Below, one piece after another: positions 42,011-51,857 of a stretch of DNA of 64,000 nt. The notes beneath the pieces were generated by a model. That model saw only the letters and a list, made by a program, of their open reading frames with translations, did not search any database and had not been told where the DNA came from. The DNA comes from Paenibacillus sp. 37 (GTDB taxonomy: Bacteria > Bacillota > Bacilli > Paenibacillales > Paenibacillaceae). The position numbers and the translations under genes are program-made. Every line of letters begins with the position of its first letter. Positions within the stretch are counted from its first letter, which is position 1. The stretch spans positions 3,782,001 to 3,846,000 of the forward strand of contig NZ_CP043761.1 in assembly GCF_008386395.1 (NCBI RefSeq), read 5' to 3'.

Positions 42011-43849
42011 ATGAAATACCTGCTGAAGAGATTCAGGAAGCTTTATCGCAATGCCCGTATATCCCAAAAGCTGTTTCTGGCATTTAGCCTGATGATTGCG
42101 ATACCTGTTATTTTGATATCCTTTGTGTATATCCGTATGCAAGAAAACCAGCTATATAAGGACGCTATGGCAACGGGCAACAGCCACGTTTCATGGCTGA
42201 ATGAACAATTACGCAGAAGAATGGACATGATTGAGAACGTTTCCAATACAGCCCTCACTCAAAAGTCATTTGTGGATTTTATTCATTCCAATATGATTGT
42301 GGATGGACTGCGTCTGGTAAAGTTCAAGCAAAACCAGTATGAGCAAATGCTCAATATCATTCAAAGCAATGCGATGATCAGTGAGCTTAGCTTTTACGTC
42401 GATAACCCAAACTTGTATGAAATCTGGCCTGAAATCTATCATTACAAGAAATTTTCGCCGCAGGATTATTGGGTAAAGCTTCGAGATGAAGGTGGTGCGG
42501 CTTACCGCTTATTTTCTTTTAGGGATGGTGAGCACACCTTATCCTACTATCGTCTGGTTCGCCTTCAAGGGCAGGAGCAAAAACGCCCTAGCATTATGGA
42601 AGTGCGCGTTCCCCACAGCATGTTTTTCAGCGACCTGCTACAGGAGAACAAGGGGGACTTCTTTTCGGTGTTGATGAACGAAAGTAATCCTCCCCAGTAT
42701 GTTTACAATCCCCAGCATGAGTTTTCTGAGAAGTACGGGCTGGGGCTGGAGGAGATCCTTGGCAGTATTCATCGCCAGCTGGATATATCGCCGCAGGAAA
42801 GCCCACTTCAGATCAGGGTGGGAGATCAGAGTTACTATGTATTGTATCGATACATCGCTCCGTTGAACACTTATGTAGTCGATATTGCTTCCCATCAGGC
42901 ATTGATGAAGGGACCGCGCAGTTGGTATGCATTTGTGGTAACGATTACATTATGTGTATTGCTGCTATTTATGCTACTCGTATCCCAAACGACGCGGCGT
43001 ATTTTCCGGCGATTGGACAGCGTACTCGTTTCAATGCGTCAGGTACGGAAAGGCGAGTTGGATGCAATAATTGATACAGGCCTTGATGAGAACGAAAGAG
43101 GAGATGAAATCGATGAGGTGGCGGTGAATTACAATAAAATGTTACATGAGGTCAAACGTTTAATGACACAGGTCGTGGATAAGCAGTTAATTGCCAAAAA
43201 CGCACAGTTACACTCCCTGCATTCGCAGATTAACTCCCATTTTTTATATAACGCCCTGGAATCGATCCGGATGGTGGCAGAGGTACAGAGGCAGCCTGCT
43301 ATAGCCAATTCATTGGTGTCGTTGGGCTCGCAGCTGCGCTACAGCATGCAGTGGCGTAGTGATACCGTTGCTGTTCGTGAGGAGCTTGCCAATATCCAAA
43401 GTTATATTGAATTTATCAACTTCATGGAAGGCGGCAATATCGTTATGACGGCAGATCTTCCGCAGGAGATACTTCGCTACGCCATTCCCAAGATGTGTAT
43501 GCAGCCCATCGTTGAAAATGTTGTTCATCACGGGGCACCTTCAGGCGGTAGCGTATCTATAGAAATTACCTTTTCTGTGGAGAATGACAGTCTGCTATTC
43601 ATTAACATAAGAGACGACGGAGAGGGGTTAGAGCCTGAGATGTTACACCGTCTTCAGGCAGTACTGCGAAGCGAATCGGATACGCCGATGGTTACTAGCA
43701 GAAGTGGACTTGGTTTGGAAAACGTGAATAAGCGGTTGCAGCTTCATTATGGCAAGAATTGCGGTCTTTGGATTGATAGTGTGCAAGGTGCATACACCTG
43801 TGTAACGATACGCTTGCCTTGGGAAAATGTAAATCTTGGAGGGTGGTAG
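42011..43849 (+). CDS. Sensor histidine kinase, YesM type
   Basis: A 612-residue membrane kinase with helices near residues 20-40 and 300-322 flanking an extracellular sensor of about 260 residues. After a HAMP region come the phospho-His in QINSHFLYNALESIRMV (Ser instead of the usual Pro before His) and an ATPase domain with N-box VENVVHHGAP, DDGEGLEPE and SGLGLENVNKRL. It follows the solute-binding gene by 74 bases and the regulator gene follows after 3 bases, so they form a transcript. Likely senses beta-glucan fragments, judged from the GH16 gene downstream. Confidence 0.93.
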   Translation: MKYLLKRFRKLYRNARISQKLFLAFSLMIAIPVILISFVYIRMQENQLYKDAMATGNSHVSWLNEQLRRRMDMIENVSNTALTQKSFVDFIHSNMIVDGLRLVKFKQNQYEQMLNIIQSNAMISELSFYVDNPNLYEIWPEIYHYKKFSPQDYWVKLRDEGGAAYRLFSFRDGEHTLSYYRLVRLQGQEQKRPSIMEVRVPHSMFFSDLLQENKGDFFSVLMNESNPPQYVYNPQHEFSEKYGLGLEEILGSIHRQLDISPQESPLQIRVGDQSYYVLYRYIAPLNTYVVDIASHQALMKGPRSWYAFVVTITLCVLLLFMLLVSQTTRRIFRRLDSVLVSMRQVRKGELDAIIDTGLDENERGDEIDEVAVNYNKMLHEVKRLMTQVVDKQLIAKNAQLHSLHSQINSHFLYNALESIRMVAEVQRQPAIANSLVSLGSQLRYSMQWRSDTVAVREELANIQSYIEFINFMEGGNIVMTADLPQEILRYAIPKMCMQPIVENVVHHGAPSGGSVSIEITFSVENDSLLFINIRDDGEGLEPEMLHRLQAVLRSESDTPMVTSRSGLGLENVNKRLQLHYGKNCGLWIDSVQGAYTCVTIRLPWENVNLGGW

Positions 43850-43852
43850 GGC

Positions 43853-45394
43853 ATGATTAATATCCTGATTGTGGACGATCAAAAACACATTCGTGACGGC
43901 CTGCAGGCCATGCTGCATCAATTCCCTCTGGAACTGAACAACATATATTGTGCCGCGAGCGGGATGGAGGCGCTGTGCCTATTGCGGCAGCATTGCATTC
44001 ACATCGTTATTACCGATATCAGGATGCCGGATATGGATGGGTTGGCACTCATGGCTCAAACCAAAGAGGAATACATGGATGTGGAATACCTCATTATCAG
44101 CGGTTATAGTGATTTTACATATGCCCAAAAAGCGATCGGGCTTGGGGCAAAGGGCTACTTGCTAAAACCTTTGAAGCGAAAGGATCTGCAAAATTCCCTG
44201 GAGCATGTATGGCAAGAGATTCAGACACGGCAGGCACTTACGCATAATATGCAGCATGTATCCCGTCTCGCCCAAGAGACCGAGAGTAAAGAATTAAGAA
44301 TGTTTATGCAAGGTGCGTTAAGTGATGACGCATGGATTCTTCAGATTGAGGAAAAAAATGATCCGTTATGGCGTAATTATCGCCTAGCCCTGCTGAGGGA
44401 AGAAGTTGGCATTAACCAGCCCGGAGCCAGCAGCACCCATAGTATGGAATCCATTGCTCATCGTGTGTTTGGCAGACAAGGTTGTATTTGCCTGCAACAT
44501 CGCCCATACCTGATCCTTGCGGTGGATGCGTCCATAGATCCAAGTGTTTATCCTACAGCGCTAAAGGAAGGAAATATCAATGCCATAACGGCCATGACTA
44601 ACCCGATTCAGGGGTTAAAAGAACTACCAGACAGCTATAACCAAGTACTTGAGCTCTATCGCCACAGTTACTTGTTTCCTGATCAGTGCAGTATCTTCCC
44701 AGCACATATTGAGCACATGGAGCAGCAGTGGCAACTTCCCTATGAAGACTTGTATGGACTCTTCCAATCAGTTGGAACAGATAACAGTGGAATAATTACT
44801 CAGGGTATTTCTGCACTATTTCACAAAAAGGTACTGCAGCGCTATCCTATTCGCTATACCCAACAGCTCTGCGCCGCCACCGTTCAGATGATGGAGGAAT
44901 ACGAACGAGTTATCCGTCCTTATATGGGGGAAGACGAGCTGGACCTTGAATCATTGCGTAATCTCTTTGATTATCAAGGGATGCGTGATTATATACAAGC
45001 ATTGCAACAGCAGCTGCTCCGGCTGAATCAGTTCTATTATGACTATAAGTGCAGCTATCGCCATTCGCAGGATCTAAATGAAGCCATTCGTTATATACAC
45101 GAGAGTTACCATAAACCGCTGGACCTTGCGATGGTATCCAATCATGTATCGCTTAATTATGCTTATTTTTCAAATCTGTTTAAGAAGAATATGGGTAAAG
45201 GTTTTGCTGAATACCTACGAGATGTGCGTCTGGATAAAGCACGGCGGCTTCTCGCCGAAACTGATCATAAAATTGTTGAGGTGGCTGCTATGGTTGGATA
45301 TGAAAGCTACAAAAGCTTTACACGGGCGTTCCGACATGTGATGCAGATCCAACCCACAGAGTACCGACAGATGATGCGGCAGAAGGCAGATTGA
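43853..45394 (+). CDS. Response regulator, YesN/AraC type
   Basis: A 513-residue regulator. Receiver domain about 1-120 (ILIVDDQKH, phospho-Asp in IVITDIRMPDMDGL, Lys in YLLKPLKRK), an unassigned middle region, and a C-terminal AraC HTH (LDLAMVSNHVSLNYAYFSNL, then EVAAMVGYESYKSFTRAFRH). GGAGGGTGG precedes the ATG, four bases after the kinase stop. It most likely activates the GH16 gene immediately downstream and perhaps this operon. Confidence 0.94.
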   Translation: MINILIVDDQKHIRDGLQAMLHQFPLELNNIYCAASGMEALCLLRQHCIHIVITDIRMPDMDGLALMAQTKEEYMDVEYLIISGYSDFTYAQKAIGLGAKGYLLKPLKRKDLQNSLEHVWQEIQTRQALTHNMQHVSRLAQETESKELRMFMQGALSDDAWILQIEEKNDPLWRNYRLALLREEVGINQPGASSTHSMESIAHRVFGRQGCICLQHRPYLILAVDASIDPSVYPTALKEGNINAITAMTNPIQGLKELPDSYNQVLELYRHSYLFPDQCSIFPAHIEHMEQQWQLPYEDLYGLFQSVGTDNSGIITQGISALFHKKVLQRYPIRYTQQLCAATVQMMEEYERVIRPYMGEDELDLESLRNLFDYQGMRDYIQALQQQLLRLNQFYYDYKCSYRHSQDLNEAIRYIHESYHKPLDLAMVSNHVSLNYAYFSNLFKKNMGKGFAEYLRDVRLDKARRLLAETDHKIVEVAAMVGYESYKSFTRAFRHVMQIQPTEYRQMMRQKAD

Positions 45395-45482
45395 ATCAAA
45401 AGCCAAAAAAATGGGATACCACAAAAACAATTGTACCTTTTCAGCGAATTAACCTATTCGATAGAATAAAGATATCCCTTCA

Positions 45483-45496
45483 TGTAAGCGATTTCC
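45483..45496. promoter_or_regulatory. cre-like CcpA site before the GH16 gene
   Basis: TGTAAGCGATTTCC agrees with the cre consensus TGWAANCGNTNWCA at 13 of 14 positions and lies between a possible TAGAAT -10 (45462-45467) and the start codon, a usual place for catabolite repression. Confidence 0.55.
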
Positions 45497-45547
45497 TTAA
45501 TGCGCATGGATTGGGAGAAGTTATTATTCTATTAAAGGAGGGCAATT

Positions 45548-47596
45548 ATGAATCCATCTCACTTTAGGGAGAAACGCTTTATGAAAAAGGTACTCGGTAT
45601 GTTGCTTGTGGTTGTGATGCTGACTAGTGTTGGCATACTGCCAGCTTCAAAGGTTCAGGCAGCGGGAACTACCGTAACCTCAATGGAGTACTTCTCACCC
45701 GCAGACGGGCCTGTTATTTCAAAATCAGGGGTTGGCAAGGCCAGCTACGGATTTGTTATGCCTAAGTTCAATGGGGGCTCCGCGACATGGAATGATGTTT
45801 ACAGTGATGTAGGCGTTAATGTAAAAGTGGGCAACAACTGGGTTGATATCGACCAGGCAGGCGGTTATATCTATAACCAAAACTGGGGGCACTGGAACGA
45901 TGGCGGCTTCACTGGCTATTGGTTCACCCTCTCCGCAACAACCGAGATTCAACTGTACTCCAAAGCGAATGGTGTTAAGCTGGAGTATCAACTTGTATTT
46001 CAAAACATCAACAAAACAACCATTACAGCGATGAATGCAACACAAGGTCCACAGATCACAGCAAGTTTCACAGGCGGTGCAGGCTTTACATATCCAACGT
46101 TCAACAACAATCCTGCGGTCACTTATGAAGCTGTTGCGGATGATTTGAAGGTGTATGTCAAACCTGTAAACAGCAGCACCTGGATTGATATTGACAATAA
46201 CGCAGCCAGCGGCTGGATCTACGATCAAAATTTTGGCCAATTCACGGATGGCGGCGGTGGGTACTGGTTTAACGTAACGGAGTCGATCAATGTCAAATTG
46301 GAATCAAAGACTTCTTCGGCTAATCTTGTTTATACGATTACATTTAATGAACCTACAAGAAATTCATATGTCATTACGCCATACGAAGGAACAACCTTCA
46401 CAGCAGATGCGAATGGTTCCATTGGGGTTCCGCTTCCGAAAATTGATGGGGGGGCGCCAATCGCCAAGGAATTGGGCAATTTTGTATACCAAATTAACAT
46501 CAATGGACAATGGGTTGATATGAGTAACTCCAGCCAGAGCAAATTTGCATACTCCGGTAATGGGTACAACAATATGTCCGATGCCAACCAGTGGGGATAC
46601 TGGGCCGATTACGTCTATGGCCTTTGGTTCCAGCCGATCCAAGAGAATATGCAGATTCGTATCGGCTATCCACTGAACGGTCAGGCAGGCGGAAATATTG
46701 GCAACAACTTCGTCAACTATACCTTTATCGGCAATCCCAATGCTCCACGTCCGGATGTATCCGATCAAGAGGATATCTCAATCGGAACACCAACCAACCC
46801 GGCTATCGCGGGCATGAACCTCATCTGGCAGGATGAGTTTAACGGAACTACGCTGGATACAAGTAAATGGAACTATGAAACAGGATATTATCTCAACAAC
46901 GATCCCGGTACATGGGGGTGGGGTAATGCAGAGCTGCAGCACTACACGAACAACACCCAAAATGTATATGTACAGGACGGAAAGCTGAATATCAAAGCCA
47001 TGAACGACAATAAATCTTTCCCGCAAGACCCGAATCGGTATGCACAGTATTCTTCAGGAAAGATTAACACCAAGGATAAACTGTCCTTGAAGTATGGCAG
47101 AGTCGATTTTCGTGCCAAGCTTCCTACCGGTGATGGTATATGGCCAGCACTGTGGATGCTTCCACAAGACTCGGTATACGGCACTTGGGCTGCATCAGGT
47201 GAAATTGATGTTATGGAAGCGAGAGGCCGTCTGCCTGGATCAGTAAGCGGTACCATACACTTTGGTGGACAATGGCCCGGGAACCAGTATTCGGGCGGCG
47301 ATTATCACTTCCCGGCAGGGCAAACTATTGCCAACGATTATCATGTATACTCGGTAGTCTGGGAAGAGGACAACATTAAATGGTATGTAGACGGCAAGTT
47401 TTTCTATAAAGTCACTAACGAGCAGTGGTATTCCGCAGCTGCACCGAATAATCCGAATGCACCTTTCGATGAGCCGTTCTACCTCATTATGAACCTGGCA
47501 GTCGGCGGAAACTTTGACGGCGGCCGTATCCCGAACGCCTCCGATATCCCGGCGACTATGCAAGTGGATTATGTACGCGTGTATAAAGAACAGTAA
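45548..47596 (+). CDS. Secreted GH16 beta-glucanase with three N-terminal repeats
   Basis: A 682-residue exported enzyme. Signal peptide up to about residue 38 (KVLGMLLVVVMLTSVG, cleavage near VQAAG). Three related beta-rich modules of about 120 residues follow (about 45-160, 165-275, 285-405), each with WVDID/WIDID/WVDMS and a YWF or LWF core; they are unassigned, perhaps substrate-binding. The GH16 domain spans about 420-682, starting LIWQDEFNG, with catalytic E552 and E557 in GEIDVMEARG. GH16 enzymes of this type cut beta-1,3 or mixed-linkage glucans (laminarin, lichenan). AGGAGGG precedes the ATG; a second ATG at 45581 is possible. Confidence 0.93.
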   Translation: MNPSHFREKRFMKKVLGMLLVVVMLTSVGILPASKVQAAGTTVTSMEYFSPADGPVISKSGVGKASYGFVMPKFNGGSATWNDVYSDVGVNVKVGNNWVDIDQAGGYIYNQNWGHWNDGGFTGYWFTLSATTEIQLYSKANGVKLEYQLVFQNINKTTITAMNATQGPQITASFTGGAGFTYPTFNNNPAVTYEAVADDLKVYVKPVNSSTWIDIDNNAASGWIYDQNFGQFTDGGGGYWFNVTESINVKLESKTSSANLVYTITFNEPTRNSYVITPYEGTTFTADANGSIGVPLPKIDGGAPIAKELGNFVYQININGQWVDMSNSSQSKFAYSGNGYNNMSDANQWGYWADYVYGLWFQPIQENMQIRIGYPLNGQAGGNIGNNFVNYTFIGNPNAPRPDVSDQEDISIGTPTNPAIAGMNLIWQDEFNGTTLDTSKWNYETGYYLNNDPGTWGWGNAELQHYTNNTQNVYVQDGKLNIKAMNDNKSFPQDPNRYAQYSSGKINTKDKLSLKYGRVDFRAKLPTGDGIWPALWMLPQDSVYGTWAASGEIDVMEARGRLPGSVSGTIHFGGQWPGNQYSGGDYHFPAGQTIANDYHVYSVVWEEDNIKWYVDGKFFYKVTNEQWYSAAAPNNPNAPFDEPFYLIMNLAVGGNFDGGRIPNASDIPATMQVDYVRVYKEQ

Positions 47597-47619
47597 TAAA
47601 ACAGCTGTTTCCATAATTA

Positions 47620-47659
47620 AAAAAACCGTTGATCTGATTCAGATGATCAACGGTTTTTT
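47620..47659 (+). terminator. Terminator of the GH16 gene
   Basis: AAAAAACCGTTGATC pairs perfectly with GATCAACGGTTTTTT around a ten-base loop; both strands have a T-run. Confidence 0.9.
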
Positions 47660-47712
47660 ATTGTTCATTAGTCTGCGCGAGCTTGAGCATATGGATTAAT
47701 ATGGTCAGAATG

Positions 47713-47737
47713 AGGACAGAGTACAGTTCTCTGTCCT
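47713..47737. promoter_or_regulatory. Inverted repeat upstream of an unknown gene
   Basis: AGGACAGAG and CTCTGTCCT form a perfect 9-bp repeat with a seven-base centre and no T-run, about 100 bases before the next start codon; an operator is possible. Confidence 0.3.
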
Positions 47738-47833
47738 GGATTGTAAAGTGATGTTGTAATGTCAAAGAATGAAGTTGATAATAATTATCATTCATGCTAT
47801 TTTGTTCACCAGTAAATAAGGAGCGATCACAAG

Positions 47834-48247
47834 ATGACTTCAAAAGATCGAACAAAACAGTTGCTTCATGACCAATTTATTCGTCTTTTACATGTATATG
47901 AGAACCACAAGAATACAGAAATTGAGCATTTCCTAAGTATCGCCCAGCGAGAAAGCATCGAGAAAATCCCTCAGCATTTGAGTCTGGCGGAATTGATCAG
48001 GGAGCGCAGAAGCATTCGTAAATGTAACTCTACGCCGGTGGACCAGAAGTTAGTTGTTGATTACTACGTAAGGCTAATCGGCTTCAACCATTTGGTGAGG
48101 CTCGCTCGTGGGGTGTGGTATATGTCGGAACTTCAGAAGCACGCATACGGTTTGGTGGACTGCATGCTCGAACAGATGTCGCAGAGCAAGCTCGGCAAAC
48201 TGATTCCTGTTCTTGGATCAAGAAGATATTTTTCAAGTCAGGTATGA
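47834..48247 (+). CDS. Unknown protein, possibly frameshifted
   Basis: A 137-residue soluble protein, not recognised. AAGGAG lies before the ATG. The N-terminal half is helical and basic (KDRTKQLLHDQFIRLLHVYE, SLAELIRERRSIRK), followed by VDYYVRLIGFNHLVRLARG. The 3' end overlaps, in another frame, the frame at 48213-48422, whose C-terminal sequence has a truncated relative at 37520. The two may once have been a single gene now split by a frameshift, or two fused fragments. Confidence 0.45.
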   Translation: MTSKDRTKQLLHDQFIRLLHVYENHKNTEIEHFLSIAQRESIEKIPQHLSLAELIRERRSIRKCNSTPVDQKLVVDYYVRLIGFNHLVRLARGVWYMSELQKHAYGLVDCMLEQMSQSKLGKLIPVLGSRRYFSSQV

Positions 48248-48422
48248 TTGTGGAACGAATATTATTATTGATGTTGGGTGGTATGGGAAGGAGTTTGCTG
48301 TGGTGGTAATTAAAGATTATGATTGGGATAACCCACTGATGGAAAAACGATGTGTAGACTTGAATAAGTTACATGAATTCGTCCAAAAGTGCTCTGAATA
48401 TGTAAGGAATATGATAGGCTGA
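48213..48422 (+). pseudogene. C-terminal gene fragment, related to 37520-37627
   Basis: A 69-codon frame: VRYDCGTNIIIDVGWYGKEF, then VVVIKDYDWDNPLMEKRCVD and KLHEFVQKCSEYVRNMIG. No ribosome site precedes it and it overlaps the preceding frame by 35 bases, as after a frameshift. Family unknown. Its last 19 codons and the following 45 bases are repeated, diverged, at 37593-37667. Confidence 0.4.
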
Positions 48423-48600
48423 AAATAGTTGACGCTTAATAGAGTGAATACTGCATCTTAGAGAGATTAATAATTCCCAAGTGATCTCAGCTCCAATTAA
48501 AGTAATGAAATAAATACACAGAATCATGATACTTGGTAGCGAGTGTCGATGGACAAGATTAAAGCGACTTACATAAATACGTAGGAAAAGAGGGATATAA

Positions 48601-49170
48601 ATGACTACGCTAGGATTGATACGACATGGAGTCACGGATTGGAACGATGAATATCGAACACAAGGCCATTCCGATATTCCGCTTAATGAGAGAGGTCGAA
48701 ACCAAGCTGAACTATTGTCCAAAAGAATTGGCATGGAACATTGGGACTATATTTATTCTAGTGATTTGTCCAGAGCACTTGAAACAGCGGAAATCATCGG
48801 TAAGATCAAGAATATTGAAGTGAGAACAGACCCGCGCTTAAGAGAAATGAACTGTGGGCTTATAGAAGGAACGACAGAACAGGAACGCGTCAAACGGTGG
48901 GGATATGGATGGTCCAGACTAGATCTTGGTATCGAATCAAACGATGAGATTGTAAAAAGAGGAAAGCAGTGCCTTACCGACATATCATTAAGACACCCAG
49001 ACCAGAAAATATTAATTGTGAGTCACGGTGCATTCCTTGGAATGACTCTGAAGAGACTCGTACCCCATGTCGACATGACAGAAAGTCTCTTGAATACATC
49101 GATTACCCTGCTGAATACAGGGCAATCGCGATGGAACTGTTCGCTGTATAATTGCACTAAACATTTATAA
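48601..49170 (+). CDS. Histidine phosphatase family protein
   Basis: A 189-residue phosphatase of the cofactor-dependent phosphoglycerate mutase-like group. The phosphohistidine motif is GLIRHGVTDWN (His 9), with IYSSDLSRALETAEII, the acid Glu in LREMNCGLIEG and the second His in VSHGAFLGMTL. Such proteins dephosphorylate small metabolites; substrate unknown. The ATG lies after AGAGGGATATA. It is followed by a repeat-associated terminator. Confidence 0.9.
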   Translation: MTTLGLIRHGVTDWNDEYRTQGHSDIPLNERGRNQAELLSKRIGMEHWDYIYSSDLSRALETAEIIGKIKNIEVRTDPRLREMNCGLIEGTTEQERVKRWGYGWSRLDLGIESNDEIVKRGKQCLTDISLRHPDQKILIVSHGAFLGMTLKRLVPHVDMTESLLNTSITLLNTGQSRWNCSLYNCTKHL

Positions 49171-49243
49171 ATCTTTAGCTGTTATCGAAAACATCATAGG
49201 CCAAGCAATGCATCGTTAAAGATGAGCTCCTAGAAGAAGTCAA

Positions 49244-49312
49244 GAAAACAAGAATATGTTCCCATTGCCGATTAGTTGATTAACTAAGTAAGGGCGATGG
49301 GTCTTTTTTTTA
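49244..49312 (+). repeat. Dispersed repeat variant acting as terminator, copy E
   Basis: It starts like the other copies (ACAAGAATATGTTCCCATTG) but continues with a different stem: CCCATTGCC pairs with GGGCGATGGG, with an inner TTAGTT/AACTAA, followed by TCTTTTTTTT. Confidence 0.6.
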
Positions 49313-49651
49313 TAACTGAAATACTAAAAGGCTGATTTGTCGTCGCCAGAACCTACCTTGAGCGACAGGGAGACGAGAGCACGGGCTCGAGCCTGTTCTA
49401 GATCCGAATCTTCTTGGCGCACACCCTTCATTTCAGATCGACCGCAACTTCGCTGCCTCTTCCAGGGGCTGTGTGCATAGAGGTGAAGATCAATTGTGAT
49501 AACGCTTGAGTTGAGTTAAATCGCGTCATGTATCGGAAGATTGTTGCATGGAAACTACTCTATTCGGTCTTTATAATGAGGGCAGACTTGGGCAGGAGAG
49601 ACATAACCGGCTCCGCTCAGGGCACAGCATGCAACAATAAGGAGGCACATC
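49313..49651. other. Intergenic region before the GH-D gene
   Basis: More G+C-rich in the first half, with no frame I recognise on either strand. A promoter-like TATAAT lies at 49572-49577 with a weak TGGAAA 17 bases upstream, suited to start the glycoside hydrolase operon. Confidence 0.45.
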
Positions 49652-51706
49652 ATGCTAACTAGCGATATAGCCGTACAAGTGCATCAACAGGATAATAATC
49701 TTGTAAGCGTTACAAATGGGCACGTGAGCCTGGAGATTAATCTTGAAAATGGTGAAGTGTCATGCATCGGCAATCATTCTTCCCAAGTGAAAGGCATTCG
49801 TAGTGCTTTTCGCTGGCAGGGCCGGGAATACAGCACGGATCATTATCAGAACCATGAGCTAACGACACAGGAAGATATTGTTCGAGAAGGTTTTGGAAAA
49901 GGTATCCGCTTGGTTGTTCTGCATACAGCCTCGTTGCTGCCGCAACTGGAGCAGCATTTCTATATGTATGAATCCTCACCGTATGTACTGGTGCAGACCG
50001 CTATAGCAGGTGATGAAGAGCTTAAGGCGAATCGCATGGCTGTCATCCAATCCAAAACCATATCCCTTGGCGGAGAATCCGGCCAAGATGAACCAAGCAT
50101 TCTATGCGTTCCGTTTGATAATGATAAATGGGTCAGATATACGGTGGTCAAGCCGCCGCTTGATGTGGAAAGCTACGAAGCGACAGCCTTGTTCGCGCCC
50201 CAGAGCCGCCGGGGAATTGTGATGGGTTCACTTACGCATAAAGTATGGAAAACAGGGATTCGTATGCAAAGCGAAAAAAGTGGACAGCTTGAGGGACTTG
50301 ATCTGTACGGTGGTGCCGTGAGTGAACTGACTCGCGATTCCCAGCCTCATGGTTATGTGAAGGGAAAAAGAGTGGAATCTCCCCTGGTATTCGTCGGGTT
50401 CTATGAAGACTACCGTGAAGGTCTTGAAGCTTATGGTCAGGCGAATACCTGGATTGAGGCTCAATTGCCTTGGGAGGGCGGTGTTCCGATCGGGTGGAAC
50501 AGCTGGTCTGCGGCCATGAGTGATCTGGACTATGATCTGTATACAGCGACCAGCGATTTTCTAAAAAATGAAGTACAGCCGCTTGGATTCGAGAATGAGA
50601 ATACGTTATACATCAACTTTGATGCGTTCTGGGACAATTTTACGCCGGAAGAAATGAAGAGTGCGTTGGACCGGGTACGGCAAAATGGACATAGAGCAGG
50701 CACCTACTGGACCCCATTTGCCTTCTGGGGAGGGCCTGATCAGTTCGGTCAGGTGGTTGAAGGAACGAACGGCAAATACACCTATGCAGATATCCTGTTG
50801 CGTGACAGTGAAGGCGAGATCCTGCCGGATGTAGACGGTGGTCTGGCTATTGACCCGACACATCCTGGAAACCTGCAAAGGATTGACTGGTTCACGGACA
50901 AATTCATCTCGGAAGGTTTCGAATATATCAAATTGGATTTCTTGGCGCATGGCGCGCTGGAAGGGCAGCACCACAACCCGGATATTACAACAGGAATCGC
51001 GGCTTATCATTATGGCATGTCTTATTTGCAGCATAAGCTCTCACCAGACGTAATCGGACGACCGTTTTTCATTAACTTGTCCATCGCTCCATTATTTCCT
51101 TATGCTTTTGCCCACAGCCGCCGTATTTCCTGTGATGTCTTCGGTACACTTGCAGATACGGAATACCTGCTGAACTCATTGACACACGGCTGGTGGATGA
51201 GCAATACGCTCTATCGCTACAATGATCCTGATCATTCGGTGTTGTACAAGAGCTTCAACCAGGAAGCTACCGGCTGGCATGAAGGACGCAGTCGTCTGAC
51301 CGCTTCAGTTATTGCCGGTACGGTGCTCTTGCTTGGGGATGACTTCCGCAAAGAGGAAGCAGCCGAACGAGCAAAAGAATGGCTTGGCAACAAGGATATT
51401 TTGAACGTTGCTCGTATGGGCAAAACCTTCCGTCCAGTTGAAGGTGATTATGGGAAGCTGTCTTCTGACGTGTTTGTCCTGGAATCGCCGGAAGAGAAGG
51501 GTTTCTTTCTTGCCGTCTTCAATTTTGATGCTGCACAGGCTGCGGAGAAATCCATCTCGCTGAAACGGGCAGGGCTAAACGCCAATGCCCTATACAATGT
51601 GCAAGATCTGTGGGAAGGCTCACAAGGGGAAACGTCTGGAGAGCTCACGGTCTCACTGGAACCGGCGGAATCCAAAATCTTTAGATTGACTGTGAAGGGA
51701 AACTGA
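49652..51706 (+). CDS. Cytoplasmic clan GH-D glycoside hydrolase
   Basis: A 684-residue enzyme without signal peptide. An N-terminal beta-sandwich (about 1-270) precedes a TIM barrel opening VPIGWNSWSAAMSD, with the nucleophile D429 in YIKLDFLAHG and the likely acid/base Asp in SRRISCDVFG; a C-terminal beta domain ends AESKIFRLTVKG. These are clan GH-D (GH27/GH36-type) features, so a retaining alpha-galactosidase or related exo-enzyme is probable; the exact sugar is uncertain. It is clearly paralogous to residues 450-1110 of the surface enzyme at 56072. AAGGAGG precedes the ATG; the GH95 gene follows. Confidence 0.8.
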   Translation: MLTSDIAVQVHQQDNNLVSVTNGHVSLEINLENGEVSCIGNHSSQVKGIRSAFRWQGREYSTDHYQNHELTTQEDIVREGFGKGIRLVVLHTASLLPQLEQHFYMYESSPYVLVQTAIAGDEELKANRMAVIQSKTISLGGESGQDEPSILCVPFDNDKWVRYTVVKPPLDVESYEATALFAPQSRRGIVMGSLTHKVWKTGIRMQSEKSGQLEGLDLYGGAVSELTRDSQPHGYVKGKRVESPLVFVGFYEDYREGLEAYGQANTWIEAQLPWEGGVPIGWNSWSAAMSDLDYDLYTATSDFLKNEVQPLGFENENTLYINFDAFWDNFTPEEMKSALDRVRQNGHRAGTYWTPFAFWGGPDQFGQVVEGTNGKYTYADILLRDSEGEILPDVDGGLAIDPTHPGNLQRIDWFTDKFISEGFEYIKLDFLAHGALEGQHHNPDITTGIAAYHYGMSYLQHKLSPDVIGRPFFINLSIAPLFPYAFAHSRRISCDVFGTLADTEYLLNSLTHGWWMSNTLYRYNDPDHSVLYKSFNQEATGWHEGRSRLTASVIAGTVLLLGDDFRKEEAAERAKEWLGNKDILNVARMGKTFRPVEGDYGKLSSDVFVLESPEEKGFFLAVFNFDAAQAAEKSISLKRAGLNANALYNVQDLWEGSQGETSGELTVSLEPAESKIFRLTVKGN

Positions 51707-51857
51707 CTGGGCGAGGTGACCATTCAAAGCCGTGATTCCATTTTAAAATAAAAACAAAGTCAAACGCGCGCTTATGTATCTCACAGATCGCGCGTTTGTC
51801 TATTTTGGGAACGAGTCTATTTCTAAAGATAATCATTATTGGACTGGAGGACATGAT

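Noticed and set aside
48115..48309. Third overlapping frame in the unknown gene region
   Set aside because: Arginine-rich sequence without homology features; it is explained as an alternative frame of the probable frameshifted gene.
49313..49480. G+C-richer segment considered as foreign DNA
   Set aside because: It is too short, with no recognisable gene or repeat, to support a transfer claim.
49702..49714. TGTAAGCGTTACA palindrome, cre-like
   Set aside because: It is one base short of the 14-base cre consensus and lies inside the coding region of the GH-D gene.
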